Of a stretch of DNA of 64,000 nt, positions 7,545 to 16,410 are shown one piece after another (position 1 is the first letter of the stretch; every line of letters begins with the position of its first letter). The notes under the pieces are model-generated. The model searched no databases. It had not been told where the DNA came from and saw only the letters and a program-made list of their open reading frames with translations. The position numbers were made by a program, and so were the translations under genes. This DNA is from Clostridium sp. OF03-18AA (GTDB lineage: Bacteria; Bacillota; Clostridia; Lachnospirales; Lachnospiraceae). The stretch lies in contig NZ_QUEP01000004.1 of assembly GCF_003478035.1 (NCBI RefSeq), positions 270,667-334,666 on the forward strand. The letters are read 5' to 3'.

Positions 7545-8476
7545 TTTTTGAACACAAATCAGTCCTGCTGATGGAGACCGTCGACAGTCTGAACGTAAAA
7601 CCGGACGGTATTTACGTGGACGGAACACTGGGCGGCGGCGGACATGCATACGAAGTATCGAGGAGACTTGGCGAAAACGGACGCCTGATCGGGATCGATC
7701 AGGACGCGGACGCGATCGCGGCTGCGACAGAGCGCCTTCTCCCATTTAAAGATAAAGTGACGATCGTCAGAAGCAACTACAAAAATATCCGGGAAGTGCT
7801 CTTTAACCTTGGAATCGAAAAGGTGGACGGCATTTACCTGGATCTCGGCGTGTCTTCCTACCAGTTAGACACGGCGGACCGTGGATTCTCCTACCGGGAG
7901 GATGCCCCGTTGGACATGAGAATGGACCAGAGAAACGATAAGACAGCGGCGGACATCGTAAACGGATACAGCGAGATGGAGCTGTATAAGATCATCCGCG
8001 ATTACGGTGAGGACCGCTTTGCGAAGAATATCGCAAAGCATATCGTGAGAGAGCGGGAGATCCACCCGATCGAGACGACACTGCAGCTCGCGGAGATCAT
8101 CCGCGGTGCGATCCCTGCAAAGATCCGCGCAGAGGGCGGACATCCGGCAAAACGGACATTTCAGGCGATCCGCATCGAACTGAACCATGAGCTGGATGTG
8201 TTGAACGATTCCATTGACACGATGATCGATCTCTTAAATCCGGGTGGACGCCTCTCGATCATTACGTTCCACTCTCTGGAGGACAGGATCGTAAAGACGA
8301 GATTCCGCACCAATGAAAATCCATGTATCTGCCCGCCGGACTTCCCGGTGTGCGTGTGCGGAAGAAAGAGCAAAGGCCGTGTCGTGACGAGAAAACCGAT
8401 CGTCCCGTCGGAAGAGGAACTGGAAGAGAACAGAAGATCAAAGAGCTCGAAGCTTCGTGTGTTTGAGAGAAGCTAG
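7541..8476 (+). CDS. rsmH: 16S rRNA m4C1402 N4-methyltransferase RsmH (MraW)
   Basis: 311 residues. The SAM-binding motif appears as [19 protein letters not shown] near residue 30, with [13 protein letters not shown] and APLDMRMD further on, all RsmH hallmarks. The C-terminal [14 protein letters not shown] is also typical. It methylates C1402 of 16S rRNA in the decoding centre. The start overlaps mraZ by ATGA, implying coupled translation. The gene is second in dcw clusters across bacteria. Confidence 0.97.
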   Translation: MIFEHKSVLLMETVDSLNVKPDGIYVDGTLGGGGHAYEVSRRLGENGRLIGIDQDADAIAAATERLLPFKDKVTIVRSNYKNIREVLFNLGIEKVDGIYLDLGVSSYQLDTADRGFSYREDAPLDMRMDQRNDKTAADIVNGYSEMELYKIIRDYGEDRFAKNIAKHIVREREIHPIETTLQLAEIIRGAIPAKIRAEGGHPAKRTFQAIRIELNHELDVLNDSIDTMIDLLNPGGRLSIITFHSLEDRIVKTRFRTNENPCICPPDFPVCVCGRKSKGRVVTRKPIVPSEEELEENRRSKSSKLRVFERS

Positions 8477-8556
8477 AGAGCATCGCAAAAGAAGAATCCT
8501 ATATAACTGTGAAGATACTGAGCAGTTACAGCCATTTTTAGAAAGGAAGTGATGGT

Positions 8557-9048
8557 ATGGCAGCAAGGAGACGGAGAAGAGCCCCACAGGCAACCGAATA
8601 TGTAGAGGGAAATACTGTCCGCAAGATCGAGCGTGCTCCGCAGTATGAGGGGCAGGAAAGAAGAAAGCAGAAGAAACGGAATTCATCCCATACCGTTACA
8701 GTTCGGAGAAATCAGGAAAAAGCACTTCAGATGAATCTTTTTTCCGTATTACTGCTGACAGCGGCTATGATCTGCACGCTGTATATCTGTGTGAGCTATT
8801 TAAAGCTCCAGTCTTCCGTGACGGCGAGACTGAATCACATTGAAAGCCTGGAGGAGAGTATTGAAAAGCTGAAAGGGGACAACGACGCCCTTCTTACAAG
8901 GATCAACACGTCGGTGGACTTGGATTATGTGTATAAGGTAGCAACAGAGGAGCTGGGAATGGTTTATGCCAATAAGGACCAGGTTCGCTTATACAATAAG
9001 ACGGAAAGCGAGTATGTAAGACAGTATGAAGACATCCCGGAACGGTAA
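8557..9048 (+). CDS. ftsL: Cell division protein FtsL
   Basis: 163 residues: a basic cytoplasmic N-terminus (to about 70), one membrane helix (NLFSVLLLTAAMICTLYICV), and an extracellular coiled coil around SSVTARLNHIESLEESIEKL. This is the layout of FtsL, which with DivIB and DivIC forms the divisome complex that activates FtsW-FtsI. AAGGAAGTGATGG precedes the ATG. Sequence identity in this family is always low, so the call rests on position between rsmH and ftsI and on topology. The basic N-terminal extension is longer than in Bacillus FtsL. Confidence 0.85.
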   Translation: MAARRRRRAPQATEYVEGNTVRKIERAPQYEGQERRKQKKRNSSHTVTVRRNQEKALQMNLFSVLLLTAAMICTLYICVSYLKLQSSVTARLNHIESLEESIEKLKGDNDALLTRINTSVDLDYVYKVATEELGMVYANKDQVRLYNKTESEYVRQYEDIPER

Positions 9049-11209
9049 TAATAAAAGAGTTTTTACCATGAGTATGAAAGAAAAGCTGGCGGTTACGGTT
9101 CTCGTAACGACGCTGGCTTTGTTTGGTCTTGTCGTTGTTTTATACCGGATGATCAAGGATAAAAACGCAGACTACACCCAGATCGTATTGAACCAGCATT
9201 CCTCCTACGACAGCCGGACGATCCCGTACCGCCGCGGTGATATCGTGGACAGAAACGGAACGTATCTGGCGACGAGCGAGAAGGTCTACAACCTGATCCT
9301 CGACCCGAATCAGATCAACCAGGATAAGGATAACTATTTGGAGCCGACGGTGTCCGCCCTCTGCGAGGTGTTCGGGTACGACCGGGCGGACCTGATGGCT
9401 GTGATCTCCGCAAACGAGAATTCCTACTATGTGCCGTATGAGAAGCAGATCTCCGCGGATAAGAAGGAAGAATTCGAGGCAAAGAAGAAGGAACTGAACG
9501 ATGCCTACGCAAAGTCGAAGGATGACAGCGGAAAGAAGGTCAAAGGTGTCTGGTTTGAGGATGAGTACCGGAGATTTTACCCGTACAACACGCTGGCCTG
9601 CAATGTGATCGGCTTTTCCTATGATAACGGAAAACAGGGAAGCGGCGGGATCGAGCAGTATTACAACGACCAGCTGACAGGAACAAACGGAAGAGAGTAC
9701 GGCTATCTGGATGATGAGGCCAACATGGAGAAGGTCATCAAGTCCGCCGAGAACGGAAACACGATCGTTTCCACCATCGACGTGAACATCCAGCGCATCG
9801 TGGAAAAATATATCGATGAGTGGATGAGCGGGATCGGAAGCAAGACAGCGGCTGTCATCGCCATGGACCCGAGAAATGGCGAGATCCTTGCCATGTCCTC
9901 CAACAGGAGATTCGACCTGAATAATCCGAGAGATCTGAGCAGCGCCTACTCCCAGGAGGAGATCACTGCCATGACGGATGAAGGCAGGATGGATGCCTGG
10001 AACCAGATGTGGAGAAACTACTGTGTAAACGATACCTACGAGCCGGGTTCCCCGGCGAAGCCGATGACAGTTGCAGCCGGTCTGGAGGAGGGCGTGATCG
10101 GACAAAACGATACATTCCTCTGTGACGGCGGACAGGATGTCGGCGGATACAGGATCAAATGTGTCAGCATCTATGGACACGGGATCCTCACGGTAGAGCA
10201 GTCCCTGATGAAATCCTGCAACGATGTCATGATGCAGATCGCGGCAAAACTCGGGATCCAGCGCTTTGCGAAATATCAGAAATTATTCGGTATGGGCCAG
10301 AAGACCGGGATCGATCTTCCGGGTGAGGCGTACGGACTGATCTACAATTCCGACAATATGGGACCGACGGACCTTGCGGTAAACTCTTTTGGACAGAGTT
10401 ATAACTGCACGATGATCCAGATGGCAGCGGCATTCGCCTCTGTCATCAATGGCGGTTCCTACTATGAACCGCATGTGGTAAAACAGATCGTGAATGATCA
10501 GGGATCAGTCGTCAGAAAGATCGAGCCGAACCTGGTTCGGGAGACGATATCCGAGTCCACCAGCGAATTTATCCGTCATGCACTGTTCATGACCGTCGAT
10601 GACGAGGAAGGAACCGGAAAAGCGGGACGTGTTGCCGGATATAAGGTCGGCGGAAAGACAGGAACAGCGGAGAAGCTTCCGCGTTCCGCACACAACTATC
10701 TCGTATCTTTCTGCGGCTTTGCACCGGCGGATGATCCGCAGCTTCTTGTATATGTGGTCATCGATACCCCGAACCTTCCGGGAAAAGAGCAGGCGCACAG
10801 TACATTCGCTACAGAGATTTTCCAGAAGATCATGACGGAGGCTCTTCCTTACCTGAATGTGTTCCCGGATACGGATACCGCGGCGGAGGACGCAAGTCTC
10901 GCGGACCAGAGTGAGGGGATCACGAACAACAATGAAGACGGACTGGAGCCCGGAACAGGAGAGTCTGAGGCGGAGACAGAAGCGCCGACGGACGCTGACG
11001 GAAATGTGATCCCGCAGGAGACAACACCGCAGGATGAAGTGGTCCCGTTTGATGACGGTCTCGGGCTGCCGGATGATATGCCGGCGGACACTTCCGATGG
11101 TTCAGATGCGGGCACAGCGGAAGCCCAGAGCATGGAAGCCGTTCAGGAGACGGAGACTGTGCAGGACGGAGCGGAAGAGACGATGGAGACGACGCAGGCT
11201 GCACAGTAA
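9026..11209 (+). CDS. ftsI: Class B penicillin-binding protein, FtsI-type, with acidic C-terminal tail
   Basis: 727 residues. One N-terminal membrane helix (about 19-42) is followed by a PBP dimerisation domain starting TIPYRRGDIVDRNG. The transpeptidase domain has Ser342-x-x-Lys345 (GSPAKP), Ser397-Cys-Asn399 and Lys544-Thr-Gly546 (GGKTGTAEK). It crosslinks septal peptidoglycan as partner of FtsW. From about residue 613 a roughly 115-residue Glu/Asp/Thr-rich tail follows, with no PASTA domain. The start overlaps ftsL by 23 bp; an ATG at 9068-9070 is an alternative and neither has a strong ribosome-binding site. A second class B PBP lies 850 bp downstream. Confidence 0.88.
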   Translation: MKTSRNGNNKRVFTMSMKEKLAVTVLVTTLALFGLVVVLYRMIKDKNADYTQIVLNQHSSYDSRTIPYRRGDIVDRNGTYLATSEKVYNLILDPNQINQDKDNYLEPTVSALCEVFGYDRADLMAVISANENSYYVPYEKQISADKKEEFEAKKKELNDAYAKSKDDSGKKVKGVWFEDEYRRFYPYNTLACNVIGFSYDNGKQGSGGIEQYYNDQLTGTNGREYGYLDDEANMEKVIKSAENGNTIVSTIDVNIQRIVEKYIDEWMSGIGSKTAAVIAMDPRNGEILAMSSNRRFDLNNPRDLSSAYSQEEITAMTDEGRMDAWNQMWRNYCVNDTYEPGSPAKPMTVAAGLEEGVIGQNDTFLCDGGQDVGGYRIKCVSIYGHGILTVEQSLMKSCNDVMMQIAAKLGIQRFAKYQKLFGMGQKTGIDLPGEAYGLIYNSDNMGPTDLAVNSFGQSYNCTMIQMAAAFASVINGGSYYEPHVVKQIVNDQGSVVRKIEPNLVRETISESTSEFIRHALFMTVDDEEGTGKAGRVAGYKVGGKTGTAEKLPRSAHNYLVSFCGFAPADDPQLLVYVVIDTPNLPGKEQAHSTFATEIFQKIMTEALPYLNVFPDTDTAAEDASLADQSEGITNNNEDGLEPGTGESEAETEAPTDADGNVIPQETTPQDEVVPFDDGLGLPDDMPADTSDGSDAGTAEAQSMEAVQETETVQDGAEETMETTQAAQ

Positions 11210-11354
11210 TTCCGGTGAAGACCGGTCAGCTTATGCCTGCTGCATGAAATTACGCAAACGATAAGCCGGAGTCCGCGCAATGCGCAGGGCTCTGGCTGCT
11301 GTCACAATAATGGGGAAATGCGCGGAGCGTGTTTTGCCACGTGGGGAGAAGACG

Positions 11355-12032
11355 ATGAACAGAGAGATGGATATGGCAGAGGTTTCCGACGGAAAACTCT
11401 ATGGCCTGGATGATATGGTGAAGGCGGACTGCGCCGGGTGCAAGGGCTGCCACGCCTGCTGTACCGGGATGGGGACCTCCGTGGTCCTCGATCCTTTTGA
11501 CGCGTACCGCATGACAGCCGGGACCGGAAAAACGTTTGAGGCGCTTTTGGCGGGACCGCTGGAGTTAAATGTGGTGGACGGGATCATTCTCCCGAACCTT
11601 AAAATGAGCGGTGAGGAAGAGACCTGTTCTTTTCTGGACGCAAATGGACGATGCACGATCCATGCGTACCGTCCGGGGATCTGCCGACTGTTTCCTCTCG
11701 GAAGGATCTATGAGGACGGCGGATTCCGCTATTTTTTACAGGTCTACGAGTGCGCGAAGGAGACCCGCGCCAAAGTAAAAGTCAGGAAATGGATCGGTAT
11801 GCCGGAGCCAAAGCGCTATGACGATTTTGTCTGTACCTGGCATTATTTTTTAAAGGATCTGGAGCGCGTGATCGAGAAAGATACGTCCGGACAGGCTGCG
11901 AAGACGATCAGCCTGTATCTGATCCGGCAGTTTTACCTGTCTCCTTATAAAAAAGAAGAGGATTTTTATCCGCAGTTTGAGGAGAGACTTACCGGGGCGA
12001 AACGGGCTCTGGCCGGATTCCTTGCGATGTAG
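11355..12032 (+). CDS. YkgJ-family cysteine-cluster (Zn/Fe-chelating) protein inside the dcw cluster
   Basis: 225 residues from the ATG at 11355, which follows GGGGAGAA; an in-frame upstream start at 11280 lacks a site. Cysteines cluster as C26, C29, C32, C35 and C36 (CAGCKGCHACC) and again in CSFLDANGRCTIHAYRPGICR, the pattern of the YkgJ/PF03692 metal-binding family. Members are thought to bind zinc or an iron-sulfur centre; no precise function is established. It lies between two penicillin-binding proteins on the same strand with short gaps, so it is probably co-transcribed with division genes. Its link to envelope synthesis is unknown. Confidence 0.8.
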   Translation: MNREMDMAEVSDGKLYGLDDMVKADCAGCKGCHACCTGMGTSVVLDPFDAYRMTAGTGKTFEALLAGPLELNVVDGIILPNLKMSGEEETCSFLDANGRCTIHAYRPGICRLFPLGRIYEDGGFRYFLQVYECAKETRAKVKVRKWIGMPEPKRYDDFVCTWHYFLKDLERVIEKDTSGQAAKTISLYLIRQFYLSPYKKEEDFYPQFEERLTGAKRALAGFLAM

Positions 12033-12055
12033 CGGATCGAACGGGAAAGAGGAAA

Positions 12056-13891
12056 ATGCAGACCGGAAGCCGAGAACATGGATTTTTGCGCATGATAAAA
12101 CGGGAAGTCCCGTATATTAGTTACCAAGACTTTTTATTGAAAGTTTTGGAGATGGCGGAATTTCTGACATATCACAGGAAAAAAATCCTGGTCGCTTTTG
12201 TGATCTCGGCGCTCCTGATGACAGGCTTATGTGGACAGCTGGGGTTCCTGATGATCGCAAGATCGGATCATTACAGCAAAATGGCGGATGCGCTCCATGA
12301 GCGGGAGCGGACCATCAAGGCCTCCAGGGGTGAGATCGTGGACCGGAACGGGACCGTGATCGCGGCGAACCGGACGGTCTGCACGGTGTCCGTGATCCAC
12401 AATCAGGTGAAGGAGCCGGAGAAAGTGATCCGGGAGCTTGCGCGGATCCTGGATCTTTCCGAGGAGGAAGTCCGGAAAAAAGTGGAAAAGTGGTCTTCCA
12501 GGGAGATCATCCGGACGAATGTGGAAAAGTCGGTGGGGGACGAGATCATGAATCTCGGACTTTCCGGCGTAAAAGTCGATGAGGACTACAGGCGCTATTA
12601 TCCTTACGGAAGTCTCGCATCCAAAGTTCTTGGATTTACAGGGGCGGACAATCAGGGGATCATTGGTCTGGAAGTCATGTACGAGAAATATCTGAAGGGA
12701 CAGGACGGTCTGATCCTGACACTCTCAGACGCGAAAGGGACAGAACTTCAAAATGCCGCGGAGGAGCGGGTGGAACCGATCCCCGGAAATACCCTGACCG
12801 TGAGTCTGGATGTGAATATCCAGAAGTACGCGGAGCAGGCTGCATACCAGGTCATGGAGAAAAAAGGTGCAAAGGCGGTCTCCATCATCATCATGAATCC
12901 TCAGAACGGAGAGATCTACGCGATGGTGAATGCGCCGGAATTTGACCTGAACGACCCTTTTTCATTGAGCGGGGAAAGCAGCGGACTCACAGGGGCAGAG
13001 CTTCAGGATGCGCGGAACAAAATGTGGAGGAACCGCTGTATCAACGATACGTATGAGCCGGGATCCACATTTAAGATCATCACAGCCGCTGCCGGACTTG
13101 AGGCCGGAGTGGTCCATCTGGACGATAAATTTTCCTGTCCGGGATTCCGGATCGTGGAGGACCGGAAGATCCGCTGCCATAAAGTCGGCGGACATGGTGC
13201 GGAGACATTCCTCCAGGGCGCGATGAATTCCTGCAATCCGGTATTCATCGACGTGGGACAGAGACTCGGCGTGGATTCGTTCTACCACTATTTTGAACAG
13301 TTCGGACTTCTCGGAAAGACCGGGATCGATCTTCCGGGCGAGGCGGCGACGATCATGCATAAAAAGGAAAATATGGGGTTAGTCGAACTTGCGACGGTTT
13401 CTTTCGGTCAGTCTTTCCAGATCACACCCATCCAGCTCATCACGACGGCCTCCTCCATCATAAACGGGGGAAGGCGGATCACACCGCACTTCGCGGTCAG
13501 CGCGGAGAGCACGGACGGGATGTTTCACAGGAAATTTTCCTACCCGGAAAGGACCGGCGTCGTATCGGGATCCACGAGTGAGACCATGCGCTATATTTTA
13601 GAGCAGGTGGTAGCGGAGGGTAGCGGAAAACGAGCAAAGCTCCCGGAATACCGGATCGGCGGAAAGACGGCGACATCCGAAAAGCTCCCGAGAAGCTTAA
13701 AGAAGTATATTTCTTCTTTCCTGGGTTTCGCGCCGGCGGATGATCCTCAGGTGATCGCCCTGATCACGATCGATGAGCCGGTGGGGATCTATTACGGCGG
13801 CACGATCGCGGCTCCGGTGGTCGCGGATATCTTTTCAAATATCCTGCCGTATCTGGATGTGGAAAGAGTGGATCCTGCCGATCCGGAATGA
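12056..13891 (+). CDS. spoVD: Class B penicillin-binding protein, SpoVD-like
   Basis: 611 residues with one membrane helix (about 43-63), a dimerisation domain opening with RGEIVDRNGTVIAANR, and a transpeptidase domain. Ser337-x-x-Lys340 (GSTFK) and Ser392-Cys-Asn394 are present. The third motif reads Lys537-Thr538-Ala539 (GGKTATSEK), so the usual Gly is Ala. It lacks PASTA repeats. As the second class B PBP after ftsI in a dcw cluster that ends in spoIIGA-sigE, it is likely the SpoVD-type enzyme for spore cortex. A role in vegetative septation cannot be excluded. Ribosome-binding site AAAGAGG is close to the ATG; starts at 12092 or 12152 are possible. Confidence 0.8.
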   Translation: MQTGSREHGFLRMIKREVPYISYQDFLLKVLEMAEFLTYHRKKILVAFVISALLMTGLCGQLGFLMIARSDHYSKMADALHERERTIKASRGEIVDRNGTVIAANRTVCTVSVIHNQVKEPEKVIRELARILDLSEEEVRKKVEKWSSREIIRTNVEKSVGDEIMNLGLSGVKVDEDYRRYYPYGSLASKVLGFTGADNQGIIGLEVMYEKYLKGQDGLILTLSDAKGTELQNAAEERVEPIPGNTLTVSLDVNIQKYAEQAAYQVMEKKGAKAVSIIIMNPQNGEIYAMVNAPEFDLNDPFSLSGESSGLTGAELQDARNKMWRNRCINDTYEPGSTFKIITAAAGLEAGVVHLDDKFSCPGFRIVEDRKIRCHKVGGHGAETFLQGAMNSCNPVFIDVGQRLGVDSFYHYFEQFGLLGKTGIDLPGEAATIMHKKENMGLVELATVSFGQSFQITPIQLITTASSIINGGRRITPHFAVSAESTDGMFHRKFSYPERTGVVSGSTSETMRYILEQVVAEGSGKRAKLPEYRIGGKTATSEKLPRSLKKYISSFLGFAPADDPQVIALITIDEPVGIYYGGTIAAPVVADIFSNILPYLDVERVDPADPE

Positions 13892-14051
13892 ATTTTTGCG
13901 CGTGGGCGTGAAGGTACGGAACAGATACAAATTTCGATTGATTATTAAGAGAAAAGGACGTATACTATTTACGCGGCAGACCGGAAAATGTGATGAAAAA
14001 CAGGCCGGCCCCGCGATATTTACATAGGAAGTATGAGGTGCAACTGGAAAT

Positions 14052-15032
14052 ATGAGGTTCAGTATGGTAAATGAGACAATCTTGGCGATCATTATCGCCT
14101 TTGCGATCAGCGCGGCGCTCTGCCCGGTGGTGATCCCTTTCCTTCACCGCCTGAAATTCGGGCAGCAGGTCCGCGATGACGGCCCGCAGAGCCATTTAAA
14201 GAAACAGGGAACTCCGACAATGGGAGGACTCATTATTCTCACGGCGACCGTGATCACATCCTTATTCTATATCAAGAGCTATCCGAGGATCATTCCGATC
14301 CTGTTCGTGACAGTCGGATTCGGGATCATCGGTTTCCTGGACGACTACATCAAAATCGTCATGAAGCGGTCGGAAGGACTGAATCCGATTCAGAAACTCA
14401 TCGGTCAGTTTATCATTACCGGGATCTTCACCTATTATCTGATGACCTCCGGGGATGTGGGAACAGGAATGCTGATCCCGTTCACCGGCGGATTTGAGAA
14501 CGGATATTATCTGAATCTCGGCTGGCTGTTTGTCCCGGCGGTATTCTTTATCGTTCTCGGTACAGACAACGGCGTAAACTTTACGGATGGACTCGACGGA
14601 CTCTGCACGAGCGTGACGATCCTCGTAGCGACCTTCTTTACAGTGGTCGCGATCGGCGAGGACAGCGGGATCAGCCCGATCACCGGTGCGGTAGTCGGAA
14701 GTCTGTTGGGATTTTTACTGTTCAACGTATATCCGGCGAAGGTCTTTATGGGAGATACAGGTTCCCTGGCTCTCGGCGGTTTCGTGGCATCCAGCGCGTT
14801 CATGATGCAGATGCCGATCTTTATCGCACTTGTCGGTCTGATCTACCTGGTGGAGGTCCTTTCCGTGATCATCCAGGTCACATACTTTAAAAAGACCGGC
14901 GGAAAGAGGATCTTCAAGATGGCTCCGATCCACCATCACTTTGAGCTCTGCGGATGGTCCGAGACGAGAGTTGTCGCAGTATTCTCGATCATTACGGCAA
15001 TCCTTTGCCTGGTTGCCTATCTGGGATTATAA
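14052..15032 (+). CDS. mraY: Phospho-N-acetylmuramoyl-pentapeptide transferase
   Basis: 326 residues, an integral membrane protein of about ten helices. Conserved MraY motifs are FLDDYIKIV (catalytic Asp pair), NFTDGLDGL, FMGDTGSLALGG and the C-terminal IHHHFELCGW. It moves phospho-MurNAc-pentapeptide to undecaprenyl phosphate, giving lipid I. It heads the mraY-murD-ftsW-murA stretch, separated from murD by 19 bp. An ATG at 14064 is an alternative start. Confidence 0.97.
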   Translation: MRFSMVNETILAIIIAFAISAALCPVVIPFLHRLKFGQQVRDDGPQSHLKKQGTPTMGGLIILTATVITSLFYIKSYPRIIPILFVTVGFGIIGFLDDYIKIVMKRSEGLNPIQKLIGQFIITGIFTYYLMTSGDVGTGMLIPFTGGFENGYYLNLGWLFVPAVFFIVLGTDNGVNFTDGLDGLCTSVTILVATFFTVVAIGEDSGISPITGAVVGSLLGFLLFNVYPAKVFMGDTGSLALGGFVASSAFMMQMPIFIALVGLIYLVEVLSVIIQVTYFKKTGGKRIFKMAPIHHHFELCGWSETRVVAVFSIITAILCLVAYLGL

Positions 15033-15051
15033 ACATATAGGAGGAGAAACC

Positions 15052-16398
15052 ATGTCACAGAAAGTATTAGTTGCAGGAACAGGGATCAGCGGTATTTCCG
15101 CAGCAAAACTTCTGCTTGCCCAGGGCGGCGAAGTGATCCTTTATGATGGAAATGAGAAACTTTCCGAAGAAAAACTGAAAGCAAAATTTGACGAAGGCGC
15201 GAAAGTGACCATCGTTCTCGGAGAACTGAAAAAGACAGATCTTGCAGGGGTAGAGTTATGCGTGATCAGCCCAGGCATCCCGCTCGAGGCACCGTTCGTT
15301 GCGGTGATCGATGAGGCGAAGATCCCGATCTGGAGTGAGATCGAGCTCGCTTACCACTGCTCAAAGGGAAAACTTGCCGCGATCACCGGCACAAACGGAA
15401 AGACAACGACGACAGCGCTCACCGGAGAGATCATGAAGAAGTTTTATAAGAGCGTATTCGTAGTAGGAAATATCGGAGATCCGTATACTGCCCACGCACT
15501 CGAGACAACTGATGAGTCCGTGACAGTCGCTGAGGTTTCCAGCTTCCAGCTCGAGACGATCATGGACTTCCATCCGAACGTGTCCGCGATCACAAACATC
15601 ACTCCGGACCACCTGGACCGCCATAAGACGATGGAATGCTATATTCAGGTAAAGGAAGGAATTACAAGAAATCAGACAGAGGAAGATACCTGCGTATTAA
15701 ACTACGAGGATCCGGTCCTCAGAGAGTTCGGAAAGACCTTAAAGTGCAAGGTCCTCTACTTCAGCAGCAAGGAGAAGCTCGACGAGGGCATCTTCATGGA
15801 CGGCGATCTCATCATCTACCGTCATGACGGAAAGAGCGAGAAAGTCCTTGACGTCAACGAATTAAATATCATCGGAAGACATAACCATGAGAATGTGATG
15901 ACAGCTGTTGCGATCGCGATCCGTTTAGGTGTCCCGATGGATATGATCCGCGAGGCGTGCAAGGAATTCAAGGCAGTCGAGCACAGGATCGAGTATGTGA
16001 GAGAACGTTTCGGCGTTACTTATTATAACGACTCCAAGGGAACAAACCCGGATGCAGCGATCCAGGCTATCAAGGCGATGCCGGGACCGACACTTCTGAT
16101 CGCGGGCGGATATGATAAGCATTCCGAGTACGACGAGTGGATCGAGAGTTTTGATGGAAAAGTCCGCTATCTCGTTCTCATCGGTCAGACGAGAGATAAG
16201 ATCGCTGAGTGCGCGAAGAAACATGGTATCACCGATATCATGTACGCGGAAGATATGCAGGAAGCTGTTCAGGTATGTGCTTCCTACGCAAATGCAGGCG
16301 ATTATGTGCTGCTCTCCCCGGCATGCGCAAGCTGGGGAATGTTCAAGAACTTTGAGGAGCGTGGACGGATCTTTAAGGAATGCGTCAACGCCCTGTAA
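15052..16398 (+). CDS. murD: UDP-N-acetylmuramoyl-L-alanine--D-glutamate ligase
   Basis: 448 residues from the ATG at 15052, preceded by AGGAGGAG; a longer frame reaches back into mraY and is rejected. The ATP-binding loop is AAITGTNGKTTTTALTGEI, followed by the Mur ligase central domain (SSFQLETIMDFHPNVSAITN) and ligand-binding HRIEYVRERFGVTYYNDSKG. MurD adds D-glutamate to UDP-MurNAc-L-Ala in the cytoplasm. It lies between mraY and ftsW, its usual place in dcw clusters. Confidence 0.97.
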   Translation: MSQKVLVAGTGISGISAAKLLLAQGGEVILYDGNEKLSEEKLKAKFDEGAKVTIVLGELKKTDLAGVELCVISPGIPLEAPFVAVIDEAKIPIWSEIELAYHCSKGKLAAITGTNGKTTTTALTGEIMKKFYKSVFVVGNIGDPYTAHALETTDESVTVAEVSSFQLETIMDFHPNVSAITNITPDHLDRHKTMECYIQVKEGITRNQTEEDTCVLNYEDPVLREFGKTLKCKVLYFSSKEKLDEGIFMDGDLIIYRHDGKSEKVLDVNELNIIGRHNHENVMTAVAIAIRLGVPMDMIREACKEFKAVEHRIEYVRERFGVTYYNDSKGTNPDAAIQAIKAMPGPTLLIAGGYDKHSEYDEWIESFDGKVRYLVLIGQTRDKIAECAKKHGITDIMYAEDMQEAVQVCASYANAGDYVLLSPACASWGMFKNFEERGRIFKECVNAL

Positions 16399-16410
16399 TG
16401 GAGGCTTAGC

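Noticed and set aside
9140..10180. 346-residue minus-strand ORF
   Set aside because: Antisense to the FtsI-type PBP, whose motifs are clear on the plus strand; it is a by-product of GC-biased codon use.
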